From positions 857,001 to 921,000 of the forward strand of contig NZ_SDHX01000002.1 of NCBI RefSeq assembly GCF_004118375.1: a stretch of DNA of 64,000 nucleotides, read 5' to 3'. The number at the start of each line of letters is the position of its first letter. Positions within the stretch are counted from its first letter, which is position 1. The translations under genes and the position numbers were made by a program. Shown here piece by piece: positions 46,211 through 53,690 of the stretch. The notes under the pieces were generated by a model. That model did not search any database. It saw only the letters and a program-made list of their open reading frames with translations, and was not told the DNA's origin. Source of the stretch: Oleiharenicola lentus (GTDB lineage Bacteria > Verrucomicrobiota > Verrucomicrobiia > Opitutales > Opitutaceae).

Positions 46211-48169
46211 ATGGATTCCCAGAACATTACCTCCGTCTCTCAGGAAAAAAGAACCTTTTCGCCATCCGCCGCATTTAAGCGTCAGGCCAACCTACAAACG
46301 CTCTCCAAATACCAACGGCTCTACTCCGAATCGATCAACACTCCCGATAAGTTTTGGGCAAAACAGGCCAATGAGCAGCTCGTGTGGCGCAAGCCGTTCA
46401 GGCAGGTTTTGCAATGGAAACCGCCGCATGCCAAGTGGTTTGTGGGCGGAAAGTTAAATGTCTCCGAGAACTGCCTCGACCACCATCTCGGCACGGCACG
46501 GGAAAACAAGGCGGCATTAATTTTCGAAGGTGAACCTGGCGACGTCCGCACGATCACCTATAGACAGCTGCATTTTCACGTTTGCCGCATGGCCCACTTC
46601 ATGGAGAATCTCGGCATCAAGGCTGGAGATCGCGTCGCGATCTATATGCCGATGATTCCCGAGGCCGTCATCGCGATGCTCGCCTGCGCGCGCGTCGGCG
46701 CAGTCCACACCGTGATCTTCGGTGGCTTCAGCGCCGAAGCGATCAAGGATCGCATTAATGACTGTCACGCAAAACTCGTCATCACCGCCGACGGTGGCTG
46801 GCGCCGCGGCAAGATCATCGAGCTCAAGGCCAACGTGGACAAGGCCATCGCCGGTGCACCCTGCGTGCACAGCGTGATGGTCGTCAAGCGCTGCGGCAAC
46901 CCGGTGACGATGGTCGAGGGCCGCGATGTGTGGTGGAAAGAAGCCTGGGAAGGCGCGCCGAATTGCCACGACGCGAAGGCCTTCGATTCCGAGCATCCGC
47001 TGTTCATCCTCTATACGTCAGGATCGACCGGCAAACCGAAGGGCGTGCTGCACACTTCGGCCGGTTACCTGCTCGGCGCGAAGCTCAGTTCGCACTACGT
47101 CTTCGATCTGAAGGAAAACGACCGTTATTTCTGCTCCGCCGACATCGGCTGGATCACCGGCCACAGCTACGTCGTTTACGGCCTGCTCTCGAACGGCTCG
47201 ACCGTGTTTCTCTACGAGGGCGCGCCCAACCACCCGGAGCCCGACCGTTTCTGGCAGATGATTGATCGTCACGGCCTGACCATTCTCTACACAGCACCCA
47301 CCGCCATCCGCGCGTTTATGCGATGGGGCGACAACTACGTGCTGCGCCACCGTCTCGATTCGCTGCGCTTGCTCGGTTCGGTTGGTGAGCCAATCAATCC
47401 CGAGGCCTGGATGTGGTACCACAAGATGATCGGCAAGAAGAAGTGCCCGATCGTGGACACCTGGTGGCAGACCGAGACCGGCTCGATCATGGTGACACCG
47501 CTGCCTGGCTTCACCCCGACCAAGCCTGGCTCTGCCACACTGCCGTTCTTCGGCGTGAAGCCCATGGTCGTCGACTCCGATGGCAACGAGGTGCCGCGCA
47601 ATTCCGGTGGCAAGTTCGTCATCACTCAGCCCTGGCCGTCGATGCTCCGCACACTCTGGGGCGACGACGAGCGCTACAAGAAGGCCTATTATTCCGAGTT
47701 CGCGAGACACCCACACTATTACTTCACGGGCGACGGTGCCCGGCAGGACAAGGACGGCTACTTTTGGATCATCGGCCGCATCGATGACGTGCTAAACGTA
47801 TCCGGCCACCGCATCGGCACGGTCGAGGTGGAGAGCGCGCTCGTATCGCACCCGGCCGTCGCCGAGGCCGCCGCCGTCGGCCGCCCCGACGAACTCAAGG
47901 GCCAGTCGCTCGTGGTGTTCGTGACGCTCAAGTCCACGGCCGTAGCCAGCGAGGAACTGAAGGAGGCCCTGCGTGCCCACGTCGGCAAGGAGATCGGCTC
48001 GCTCGCCAAGCCCGACCAGGTGCGCTTCGCAGCCAGTCTGCCCAAGACCCGCTCCGGAAAAATCATGCGCAGGCTCCTCAAGGAGCTGGCCACGAACGGG
48101 GAGGTCAAAGGGGACACCACAACTCTGGATGACCTGTCGGTCATCGCGACACTCCAGACCGAGGAATGA
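46211..48169 (+). CDS. acs: Acetyl-CoA synthetase
   Basis: A 652-residue protein of normal length for AMP-forming acetyl-CoA synthetase. Motifs are present in order: ILYTSGSTGKPKGVLH (P-loop), DIGWITGHSYVVYG, TWWQTETGSIM, YYFTGDGARQDKDGYFWI, GRIDDVLNVSGHRIGTVEVE and the regulated Lys in LPKTRSGKIMRR. It turns acetate into acetyl-CoA. It is 42 bases downstream of the deacetylase gene, which suggests it recovers acetate released from N-acetyl sugars. It could also be an independent housekeeping gene. Confidence 0.93.
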   Translation: MDSQNITSVSQEKRTFSPSAAFKRQANLQTLSKYQRLYSESINTPDKFWAKQANEQLVWRKPFRQVLQWKPPHAKWFVGGKLNVSENCLDHHLGTARENKAALIFEGEPGDVRTITYRQLHFHVCRMAHFMENLGIKAGDRVAIYMPMIPEAVIAMLACARVGAVHTVIFGGFSAEAIKDRINDCHAKLVITADGGWRRGKIIELKANVDKAIAGAPCVHSVMVVKRCGNPVTMVEGRDVWWKEAWEGAPNCHDAKAFDSEHPLFILYTSGSTGKPKGVLHTSAGYLLGAKLSSHYVFDLKENDRYFCSADIGWITGHSYVVYGLLSNGSTVFLYEGAPNHPEPDRFWQMIDRHGLTILYTAPTAIRAFMRWGDNYVLRHRLDSLRLLGSVGEPINPEAWMWYHKMIGKKKCPIVDTWWQTETGSIMVTPLPGFTPTKPGSATLPFFGVKPMVVDSDGNEVPRNSGGKFVITQPWPSMLRTLWGDDERYKKAYYSEFARHPHYYFTGDGARQDKDGYFWIIGRIDDVLNVSGHRIGTVEVESALVSHPAVAEAAAVGRPDELKGQSLVVFVTLKSTAVASEELKEALRAHVGKEIGSLAKPDQVRFAASLPKTRSGKIMRRLLKELATNGEVKGDTTTLDDLSVIATLQTEE

Positions 48170-48389
48170 TATTCGCCACAGCAGGTTGCTGAAAAACCGC
48201 TCAATTTGAGGCTGTCGTCTCCCAGATCATGTTTTTCGGATGGCAGCCGGCGCCACGGATTCTTCGCGCCTGTCGGTTTCGGCGCAGTCCGCATCGCGGG
48301 GGCGGCTTTTCGTGGTGTGCGGACACACCGCGACTCCGGCGGGCGCTCACGCCCTCGCTAGTCCGGGCGGCCTGCTGCTGATGTGCATG

Positions 48390-48920
48390 CTATCGGCTGT
48401 AACTTTGTCCAGCACGGCACGGAGCTTGAACCACCGATATTTCATCACAGTGCAAGCGGTCTTGCTGGTCCGGTCCTGGAAGATTCAAGAACCACCTTAG
48501 AAATCCACTCAACGCCGCGTCTCCTGCCCGGTAGTATTCAGACAGCAGCGGATACTGCTGCTCAAGGGCCGCTCCCAGAGCCTCCGCGCCATAGCAGATT
48601 CCAAACACACGGAGCATGAATGCCGCTTGAAACCGGAGTCCGTAGGCTAGGTCCCATTTACGGCTTTGCAGTTCATCGAACTTTTCCTGCCCTCGCCTGT
48701 TCATACACTCTTGGCGCCGGGCCGCCCGCTGTAGAATCCGTAAAACCGACCAGCGGTTCCGCAACTGCCGGCCAAGCTCATCCCAAGCGAGCGCCCGTTC
48801 GTAGTCTTTCGCTACGACGATACGATCGTCCGCGACCGGAGCGAGCGGCAGACACACCATGACGACGAGTCCGCAGGCCATGGCGCAGAGAGTGCAGAAG
48901 ATGGATTTCAGGAAGTGCAT
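48390..48920 (-). CDS. Hypothetical exported protein
   Basis: A 176-residue protein with an N-terminal signal or anchor segment (SIFCTLCAMACGLVVMVCLP) and a mostly helical remainder with a second hydrophobic patch (LRFQAAFMLRVFGICYGAEA). I do not recognise it. Its start overlaps the upstream membrane gene by 13 bases, so it belongs to the metallophosphoesterase operon. Confidence 0.5.
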   Translation of the reverse strand: MHFLKSIFCTLCAMACGLVVMVCLPLAPVADDRIVVAKDYERALAWDELGRQLRNRWSVLRILQRAARRQECMNRRGQEKFDELQSRKWDLAYGLRFQAAFMLRVFGICYGAEALGAALEQQYPLLSEYYRAGDAALSGFLRWFLNLPGPDQQDRLHCDEISVVQAPCRAGQSYSR

Positions 48921-49255
48921 TCGCGTTTGAGCAGGATGATGGTGCTTCGCACCAGGTAGGCGGCCGCGAGCACGTCAAAGATGACGTGTCGCATGCCATA
49001 GAAGGTGGAGGCCCCGGGAGCCCGCGAGGCGATGGCCCACAGGCATGCCAGATACCATCCGATCCGCAGCCAGCCGAACCCGCGCGAGACGAAGTCGGCG
49101 AATAGGGCGAAACCGACACTCACCCAAAGCGCCCCCCAGTAGCAGTTGGGCGCAGCCGCACTTTGCTGCTGCTGGGTGGCCATGAGCCGAAAACGGGCTT
49201 CGTTGATGTCGTGGCGCCGGCGACGCCAGTCGCGCGGGGATGGCTCCTTATTCAT
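48908..49255 (-). CDS. Hypothetical small membrane protein
   Basis: A 115-residue protein from the ATG at 49255. Two or three hydrophobic segments are visible (YWGALWVSVGFALFADFV, IGWYLACLWAIASRA, VIFDVLAAAYLVRSTIILL). No family recognised. The start codon overlaps the end of the metallophosphoesterase gene by eight bases. The frame is open further upstream but there it only shadows that gene. Confidence 0.5.
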   Translation of the reverse strand: MNKEPSPRDWRRRRHDINEARFRLMATQQQQSAAAPNCYWGALWVSVGFALFADFVSRGFGWLRIGWYLACLWAIASRAPGASTFYGMRHVIFDVLAAAYLVRSTIILLKRECTS

Positions 49256-50069
49256 CGCCGAAAGCGAGTTTGCGGAGACGACGGCGCACCTCGGCGTTTT
49301 CCTCGGCCGTGAGCACGTGGCCCTCGGCTTTCTGGTTCTGCACGGTGAGATCAAGCAGACGATCCAGGTCCTGCGGAGAGCGCTTGCGCAGGATATCCCG
49401 CGCCGTCGGCCGCTCGATCTGGACCGCGGCAGGCGGACGGCCCAGATAATGTCGGATAGCGACGCCCAGCGACAGATCGAGGACGATGTGAGCAGGCTCA
49501 GGCGCATTGGTGGCATGCCCGGGATTGAAGGCCTGCGTCCGGCCCACCAAGGCGGTCCACCCGGGCGGCGTATGCGCATGCCCGCAAAGCGCGATCCGCG
49601 GGCCGCGCATCGCCCGGCACACCAGGGCGAACTCGTGGTCGCCCAGATCGCCGCCCCTACCACCCCAACTCACCACCGACCATTCCGGTGGAGCATGGGT
49701 GATCCAGATCTCTTCCGACTCCGCATGGGGGATCGGTTCATTCCAGCGGTGGCAGTAGAACTTCTCGCCACCGAGTTCGAAGCGGTCGCCGTCCACCCAG
49801 ACGCCGTCCCGCTTCAGGTCACTCACCCAGAGTGCCCCTCCGCCTTGAGCCCGAGCATGCACCATGTCGTGATTGCCCGAGCAGATCGCCAGCGGGGTGC
49901 GGATGCCCGCCAGGACTTCCGTAATCGCCGCCATTTGCTGCGGCGCCGAATCGTTCAGCTCGATCAAATCGCCGGACAGGCAGATCAAATCATAACGGTG
50001 GGCCTCACGGGCGAGCCAGTGATACCACGGCAGGTTGCCGTGGAGGTCAGTCACATGCAGGATCTTCAT
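49248..50069 (-). CDS. Calcineurin-like metallophosphoesterase
   Basis: A 273-residue protein with all metallophosphoesterase motifs: VTDLHGN (Asp-x-His), CLSGDLIEL, CSGNHDMV, WITHAPPEW and LCGHAHTPPG. It would hydrolyse phosphomono- or diesters, possibly nucleotides. The C-terminal 60 residues (ARDILRKRSPQDLDRLLDL) are helical and additional to the fold. First gene of a three-gene overlapping unit with two membrane proteins in the accessory region. A nucleotide-signalling or defence role is conceivable, but unsupported. Confidence 0.85.
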   Translation of the reverse strand: MKILHVTDLHGNLPWYHWLAREAHRYDLICLSGDLIELNDSAPQQMAAITEVLAGIRTPLAICSGNHDMVHARAQGGGALWVSDLKRDGVWVDGDRFELGGEKFYCHRWNEPIPHAESEEIWITHAPPEWSVVSWGGRGGDLGDHEFALVCRAMRGPRIALCGHAHTPPGWTALVGRTQAFNPGHATNAPEPAHIVLDLSLGVAIRHYLGRPPAAVQIERPTARDILRKRSPQDLDRLLDLTVQNQKAEGHVLTAEENAEVRRRLRKLAFGDE

Positions 50070-50150
50070 TTTGTATCTTTGGTTTGGGTTGGGTTGTGGG
50101 CGACGTGGGTCGCCCGATGGGAAGAGTTGCGATCTCGATTCCTGCGCAGG

Positions 50151-50795
50151 TCAGCCCGCCCGCCGGGGACATGATTCGCCGGCAACGGCCGGAGGCACTT
50201 CGCCGATGGCCAGGATCGCCGCCTCGGCTGCTTCGCCGGCCAAATCCAGATAGGCCTGCGTGGTTGCAATCCACCGATGGCCCACCGCCGCGCGGGCCAC
50301 ATTGATGTCCCGCGTCCGGTCGAACACCCGTCGCACGAAGCGACGGCGCAACGAGTGCCCGCCCCACACCCGGGAGGGATCGCAGCCGGCCAGAAGAAAG
50401 ATCTTTTTGATCACGCGCAGGGCTTGCTGGCGGGTGATGGCCCGGCCTGCACCTTGCCGGCTGGGAAAGAGGGCTTCCCGCGGGAGGTGGGAAGATTCGC
50501 CCAGCACTTCGCGCAGGATGGCCCCGGCCCGGGCGTTCAGGGGAATCTGCCGACCGCTCACCGCCCGGGCGCGGAGCCCCGCGCCACCCTTGAGCCGGGC
50601 CCGGGTCAGCCGGAGCACTCGCACGGGAGAATCCGCCTGCCAGACCTCACCCACCTTGAGTCCCACCAGTTCCGAGATCCGCAGCCCGGTCTCGAGTCCC
50701 AGGACCACCAGCAAGCGATCCCGTGGGACCGCCGCCGCCAGCACCGGCTCCAGCCGGACCTCGTCCAATTCGCTCGGGCAATCGCATCTATTCAT
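50151..50795 (-). CDS. Second catalytic-domain-only tyrosine recombinase
   Basis: A 214-residue protein from the ATG at 50795; a GTG at 50816 is an alternative. Catalytic residues: Arg in GLETGLRISELVGL, His-x-x-Arg in GGHSLRRRFVRR, His in VGHRWIATTQAYLD and the Tyr of the same motif. Like the recombinase at 12476 it lacks the core-binding domain. The frames entering both genes share an ELHL-x-GM leader. It belongs to the same class, with considerable divergence in the body of the protein. Confidence 0.82.
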   Translation of the reverse strand: MNRCDCPSELDEVRLEPVLAAAVPRDRLLVVLGLETGLRISELVGLKVGEVWQADSPVRVLRLTRARLKGGAGLRARAVSGRQIPLNARAGAILREVLGESSHLPREALFPSRQGAGRAITRQQALRVIKKIFLLAGCDPSRVWGGHSLRRRFVRRVFDRTRDINVARAAVGHRWIATTQAYLDLAGEAAEAAILAIGEVPPAVAGESCPRRAG

Positions 50796-51172
50796 GCCGC
50801 AGAGATGCAACTCCACGCGTCACACGTCCCCACCCGCCGCTACCATCCCATCACCCCCGCCCCGCCAGCGTCCCACCACCGATCTTGTGGGACACTGGAC
50901 CGGCGGCGAATCGGACCCAAGCATGCCTGATCCTTCCCGGCCTCACCCTGCACTCAAACTACCACCCGGACGCATAGTAGCGGCGCGTGTCGCGGTCTTC
51001 GTGAATCTTGCGCGAGGCGCAGAAACGCTCGCTGAACTTCGGGATGAATGACTTCAAGATGTGTATCGGATTATGGGTTGATGTTGGTGACTGTCCGCCA
51101 CCGACAAAGGATGGCTCCTCATTGAAGGAGCTTCTCGTCGGTCGTCGGGCAGCCAGGTCGAAAGGTGCAGTG
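50796..51172. other. Spacer between recombinase and AAA ATPase gene
   Basis: About 375 bases. A leftward frame includes SFIPKFSERFCASRKIHEDR, which looks protein-like but has no sensible start and no recognised family. Nothing else can be supported. Confidence 0.3.
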
Positions 51173-52279
51173 TCAAAACTCCCCGGCCATCTGCCTGAGG
51201 GCATGTGCGGTCAGGGCCATTTCCACCGCTCGGAAATTGTAGCCGGACTCGGCTGCGGCAATCGGGTCCAAGACCCCGGGAGGGAGTTTCAGACCCTCGG
51301 CGATCTCGGCGAAGTCCTGCTCGGTGTAAGGTTCAAGCACGATCCAATCCGAGTTGAAGCGATTGAGCAGCTCGATGGGGATGACGTTTGCCCGACGGAT
51401 TCGATCCGTCACGTCGGCCGGTTGCGTCCGTCCACCGAAGCCAACCACCCCACTGGATCCCCGCCACAGGTCCTGCCATGTGCCAGCCCCGATAATGAAA
51501 ACTCGTTCCCTGAATTTGGTGAGAAGCTCATTTGACCAAGCGGTGCGACTCCCCTCGACCACCCCGAGCTGCCGATCGATCACCCCGAATAATTCTGTGA
51601 GGAGCGCACGCGACCAGGGGTCGGAGGTGGCATGCACCTTATCGAGTTCGTCGATGAAGATGATCTGGCGATCATGTTTTTCTAGCGCGACCCGAAGGCG
51701 CTGCAGGGTGGTCATGTCCGTCCGAGCCCCTGAGACCAGCCATTCGCCATAGGAGAGCTTGGTGACCGGCAACCCGCCCAATTCCGATGCCAGTCGTCTG
51801 GCTAGGTTGGATTTGCCCACGCCCGAGGGTCCAACCAAGAGGGGCCAAGTGCGCAATTGCACCCCATGCCGAGTGCCTCCCTCGAAATGCAATTTGGCCA
51901 GAGCCAACATCCGCTCAAGTCCGGCTTGTTGAGAACGCGTCAGAAACTCCGGCTCCTTGGCCTTGGGCTTGGCAAACAGATCGAAGTAGCCCGCTGCCAT
52001 AGCATGCTCCTCGACTCGCACACGACCGAGGTCAGTTGCCCGTTCATGAGCCCGGCGGAGGATCGCTTCAATCTCGCCGGGATGAGTGTCAGGAAGCCCC
52101 TTATCGAGCATCAGGGTGGCAAGCGCCAAGGGGTTGGATCCGACAAACTCGAGCACTGCCTCGTCCAAGGTCCGCTGGGCGTCGGAATCGAGGTCCGCCC
52201 GACGTTTGACCATACTCTCAACAATGTGGAGGAGACGGTCGACACCGACCGCTTCGATAATCGGAGTGAATGATTTCAT
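51173..52279 (-). CDS. AAA-family ATPase (ClpX-like)
   Basis: A 368-residue protein. Walker A is GPSGVGKS at residues 150-157, Walker B is IIFIDELDKVHA near residue 205, and an arginine-finger region follows (IPIELLNRFNSD). The N-terminal 110 residues are helical and unrecognised. The ATPase core resembles the ClpX/HslU group, which remodel proteins, but no zinc-binding or protease-docking elements are evident. The start is preceded by GAGGGG and by a 28-base inverted repeat, a likely operator. It follows the AbiEii-like pair on the same strand. Confidence 0.8.
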   Translation of the reverse strand: MKSFTPIIEAVGVDRLLHIVESMVKRRADLDSDAQRTLDEAVLEFVGSNPLALATLMLDKGLPDTHPGEIEAILRRAHERATDLGRVRVEEHAMAAGYFDLFAKPKAKEPEFLTRSQQAGLERMLALAKLHFEGGTRHGVQLRTWPLLVGPSGVGKSNLARRLASELGGLPVTKLSYGEWLVSGARTDMTTLQRLRVALEKHDRQIIFIDELDKVHATSDPWSRALLTELFGVIDRQLGVVEGSRTAWSNELLTKFRERVFIIGAGTWQDLWRGSSGVVGFGGRTQPADVTDRIRRANVIPIELLNRFNSDWIVLEPYTEQDFAEIAEGLKLPPGVLDPIAAAESGYNFRAVEMALTAHALRQMAGEF

Positions 52280-52295
52280 CCCCTCAGAGCTGCGA

Positions 52296-52323
52296 ATCCG
52301 GCGAAAAGATCTTTTCTCCGGAT
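52296..52323. promoter_or_regulatory. 28-base inverted repeat centred on GAAAAGATCTTTTC
   Basis: Two 14-base arms pair at 13 of 14 positions, with no spacer, centred at 52309/52310. It lies 17 bases upstream of the AAA ATPase start. There is no T run after it, so an operator is more likely than a terminator. Its core is the same palindrome found at 2103-2116 and 21-32. Confidence 0.6.
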
Positions 52324-52451
52324 CTATATTTCCACTGCCGTATCCTATGGCCTGAAAGTCAGCATGGGCAAACCGTGCGGTCAGCGAACATGTTTCCCTC
52401 GTACGCGGTCACTCGAGCACGGGCGGGGCTGCAATAGACGGACTCGGCCGC

Positions 52452-53189
52452 CTATTTCAAAACCCGTGGCAGCCGCTCGGTGAGGAAAGCGCTCACTTTC
52501 GGTAGTCCTGTCGGATCGAGGTCGCTGTAAAAATCACGGGCCTGAAGTTTGAGGTCGGCACAGGCATCTTGTCCCTGATCGGAAATGAGAACAGCCAACA
52601 GCTGTTCCAAAATGGCGACCAGCTTCCGCTCCTCCAGCCTCCCGGCGGCGGCGGATGAACGCAAATCGGCAAGGTAGACGGGGAGTATCCGCGCAAGGAT
52701 CAGGATGTGTCGGGCATCCTGGCGCCCCTTCTGGTTGATCTCGGAAAGGTTCGCGATCTTGGCCTTCAACAGGGCCATCGGGCCAGGAGCCCGAACCCGC
52801 ACCTGCTGCTCACCGATAGCAAATTCGTAGACGGGATCCCGGAGCTCTTCGTTGCTGACACCCCTGACGTAGCGCAGCACCTCAATCAGCATGGCCCCGC
52901 CTGCGGTATCGGTGCCGACCACCACACCGACCTCGTTGGATGGCGGTTTCATCGGGAAAAACTGCGGCTTCGCACCGGATAGCCGCCCGAGCAATTCGAG
53001 GGTATCGCGATCACCGAGCACGTCGGCATCGCGCGACACGAACGGCGCCAGGTCACGGGTCTGATCCTGATAATACAGCGCCCACAGGTTGATTGCCTGC
53101 CCACCTACGAGGAGCATTGGTTCTGGCGCCGCCAGCATCCGGGCGAAATCATCCGGTGGCCGCGGCGCGGAGTCAGACGGATGCGGCAT
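52452..53189 (-). CDS. AbiEii-like nucleotidyltransferase-fold protein, possible toxin
   Basis: A 245-residue protein with a minimal nucleotidyltransferase pattern: MLLVGGQAINLW (Gly29-Gly30) and VSRDADVLGD (Asp54, Asp56), then a strand with VGVVVGTDTAGGAMLIEVL. This resembles AbiEii/AbiGii-type proteins, whose known members are toxins of type IV toxin-antitoxin systems. Its start overlaps the end of the 131-residue gene upstream by 17 bases, the usual antitoxin-toxin layout. Toxicity is inferred. Confidence 0.62.
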   Translation of the reverse strand: MPHPSDSAPRPPDDFARMLAAPEPMLLVGGQAINLWALYYQDQTRDLAPFVSRDADVLGDRDTLELLGRLSGAKPQFFPMKPPSNEVGVVVGTDTAGGAMLIEVLRYVRGVSNEELRDPVYEFAIGEQQVRVRAPGPMALLKAKIANLSEINQKGRQDARHILILARILPVYLADLRSSAAAGRLEERKLVAILEQLLAVLISDQGQDACADLKLQARDFYSDLDPTGLPKVSAFLTERLPRVLK

Positions 53190-53568
53190 GAGCGTGGTCG
53201 AAGTTCAGCAGCCGCACGGGACGACTTGAGGTGATGGAATTGCGTGCCTGCACTTCCTCCGGCGCGGCAAGCTGCATGTCCAGAACCGCCCGGTCGAACT
53301 CTCTCTGCGCGCGCTTGAAACGCGCCAATTGGGCCGGAGTTCTGAAACTCGCAGGCATCTGGGGTGCCAGTTTCCACACCGCCGTCCGCAACGCGTCGGC
53401 GTGGTCAGCAGATTGGGCACGTCGGCGCACCACTTCCCGGGCAGACTCGCGCAGAAGGTCCATGACCGTGGTCTTTTCCCGCTTCGCGATCAGAGCAAGC
53501 GCCGCCAACACCGCAGCGTGCTCTGCGAGACTCTGTCTGCGCTTGGACTGTGAGAGTTGGTTGGGCAT
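53173..53568 (-). CDS. Hypothetical protein, possible antitoxin partner
   Basis: A 131-residue protein, mainly helical and basic (SKRRQSLAEHAAVLAALALI, RESAREVVRRRAQSADHAD), with a conserved-looking PASFRTPAQLARFKRAQREF segment. I do not recognise it. Its 3' end overlaps the AbiEii-like gene, so it is probably the first gene of a two-gene toxin-antitoxin-like unit. No clear wHTH motif can be read from the sequence. Confidence 0.5.
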   Translation of the reverse strand: MPNQLSQSKRRQSLAEHAAVLAALALIAKREKTTVMDLLRESAREVVRRRAQSADHADALRTAVWKLAPQMPASFRTPAQLARFKRAQREFDRAVLDMQLAAPEEVQARNSITSSRPVRLLNFDHAHAASV

Positions 53569-53690
53569 TAATAGGTTGATTCAACCTTTAGTATATCGGC
53601 CAAGAATTTCAACACATAGATCTTATATCGTTTATATTTGCTTATTTAAACATCACTCACAGGCCCCAGCTACACAGAATCCGCCCAGCA

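Noticed and set aside
48178-48215. CAGCAGGTTGCTGAAAAACC, resembling an insertion-sequence end
   Set aside because: Only one short copy, no transposase or second end; it may equally be a weak hairpin after acs.
37543-50986. Shared string TAGTAGCGGCGCG at 37546 and 50974 as a possible att repeat
   Set aside because: A 13-base match is expected by chance in a window of this length and composition, and neither place shows other signs of a junction.
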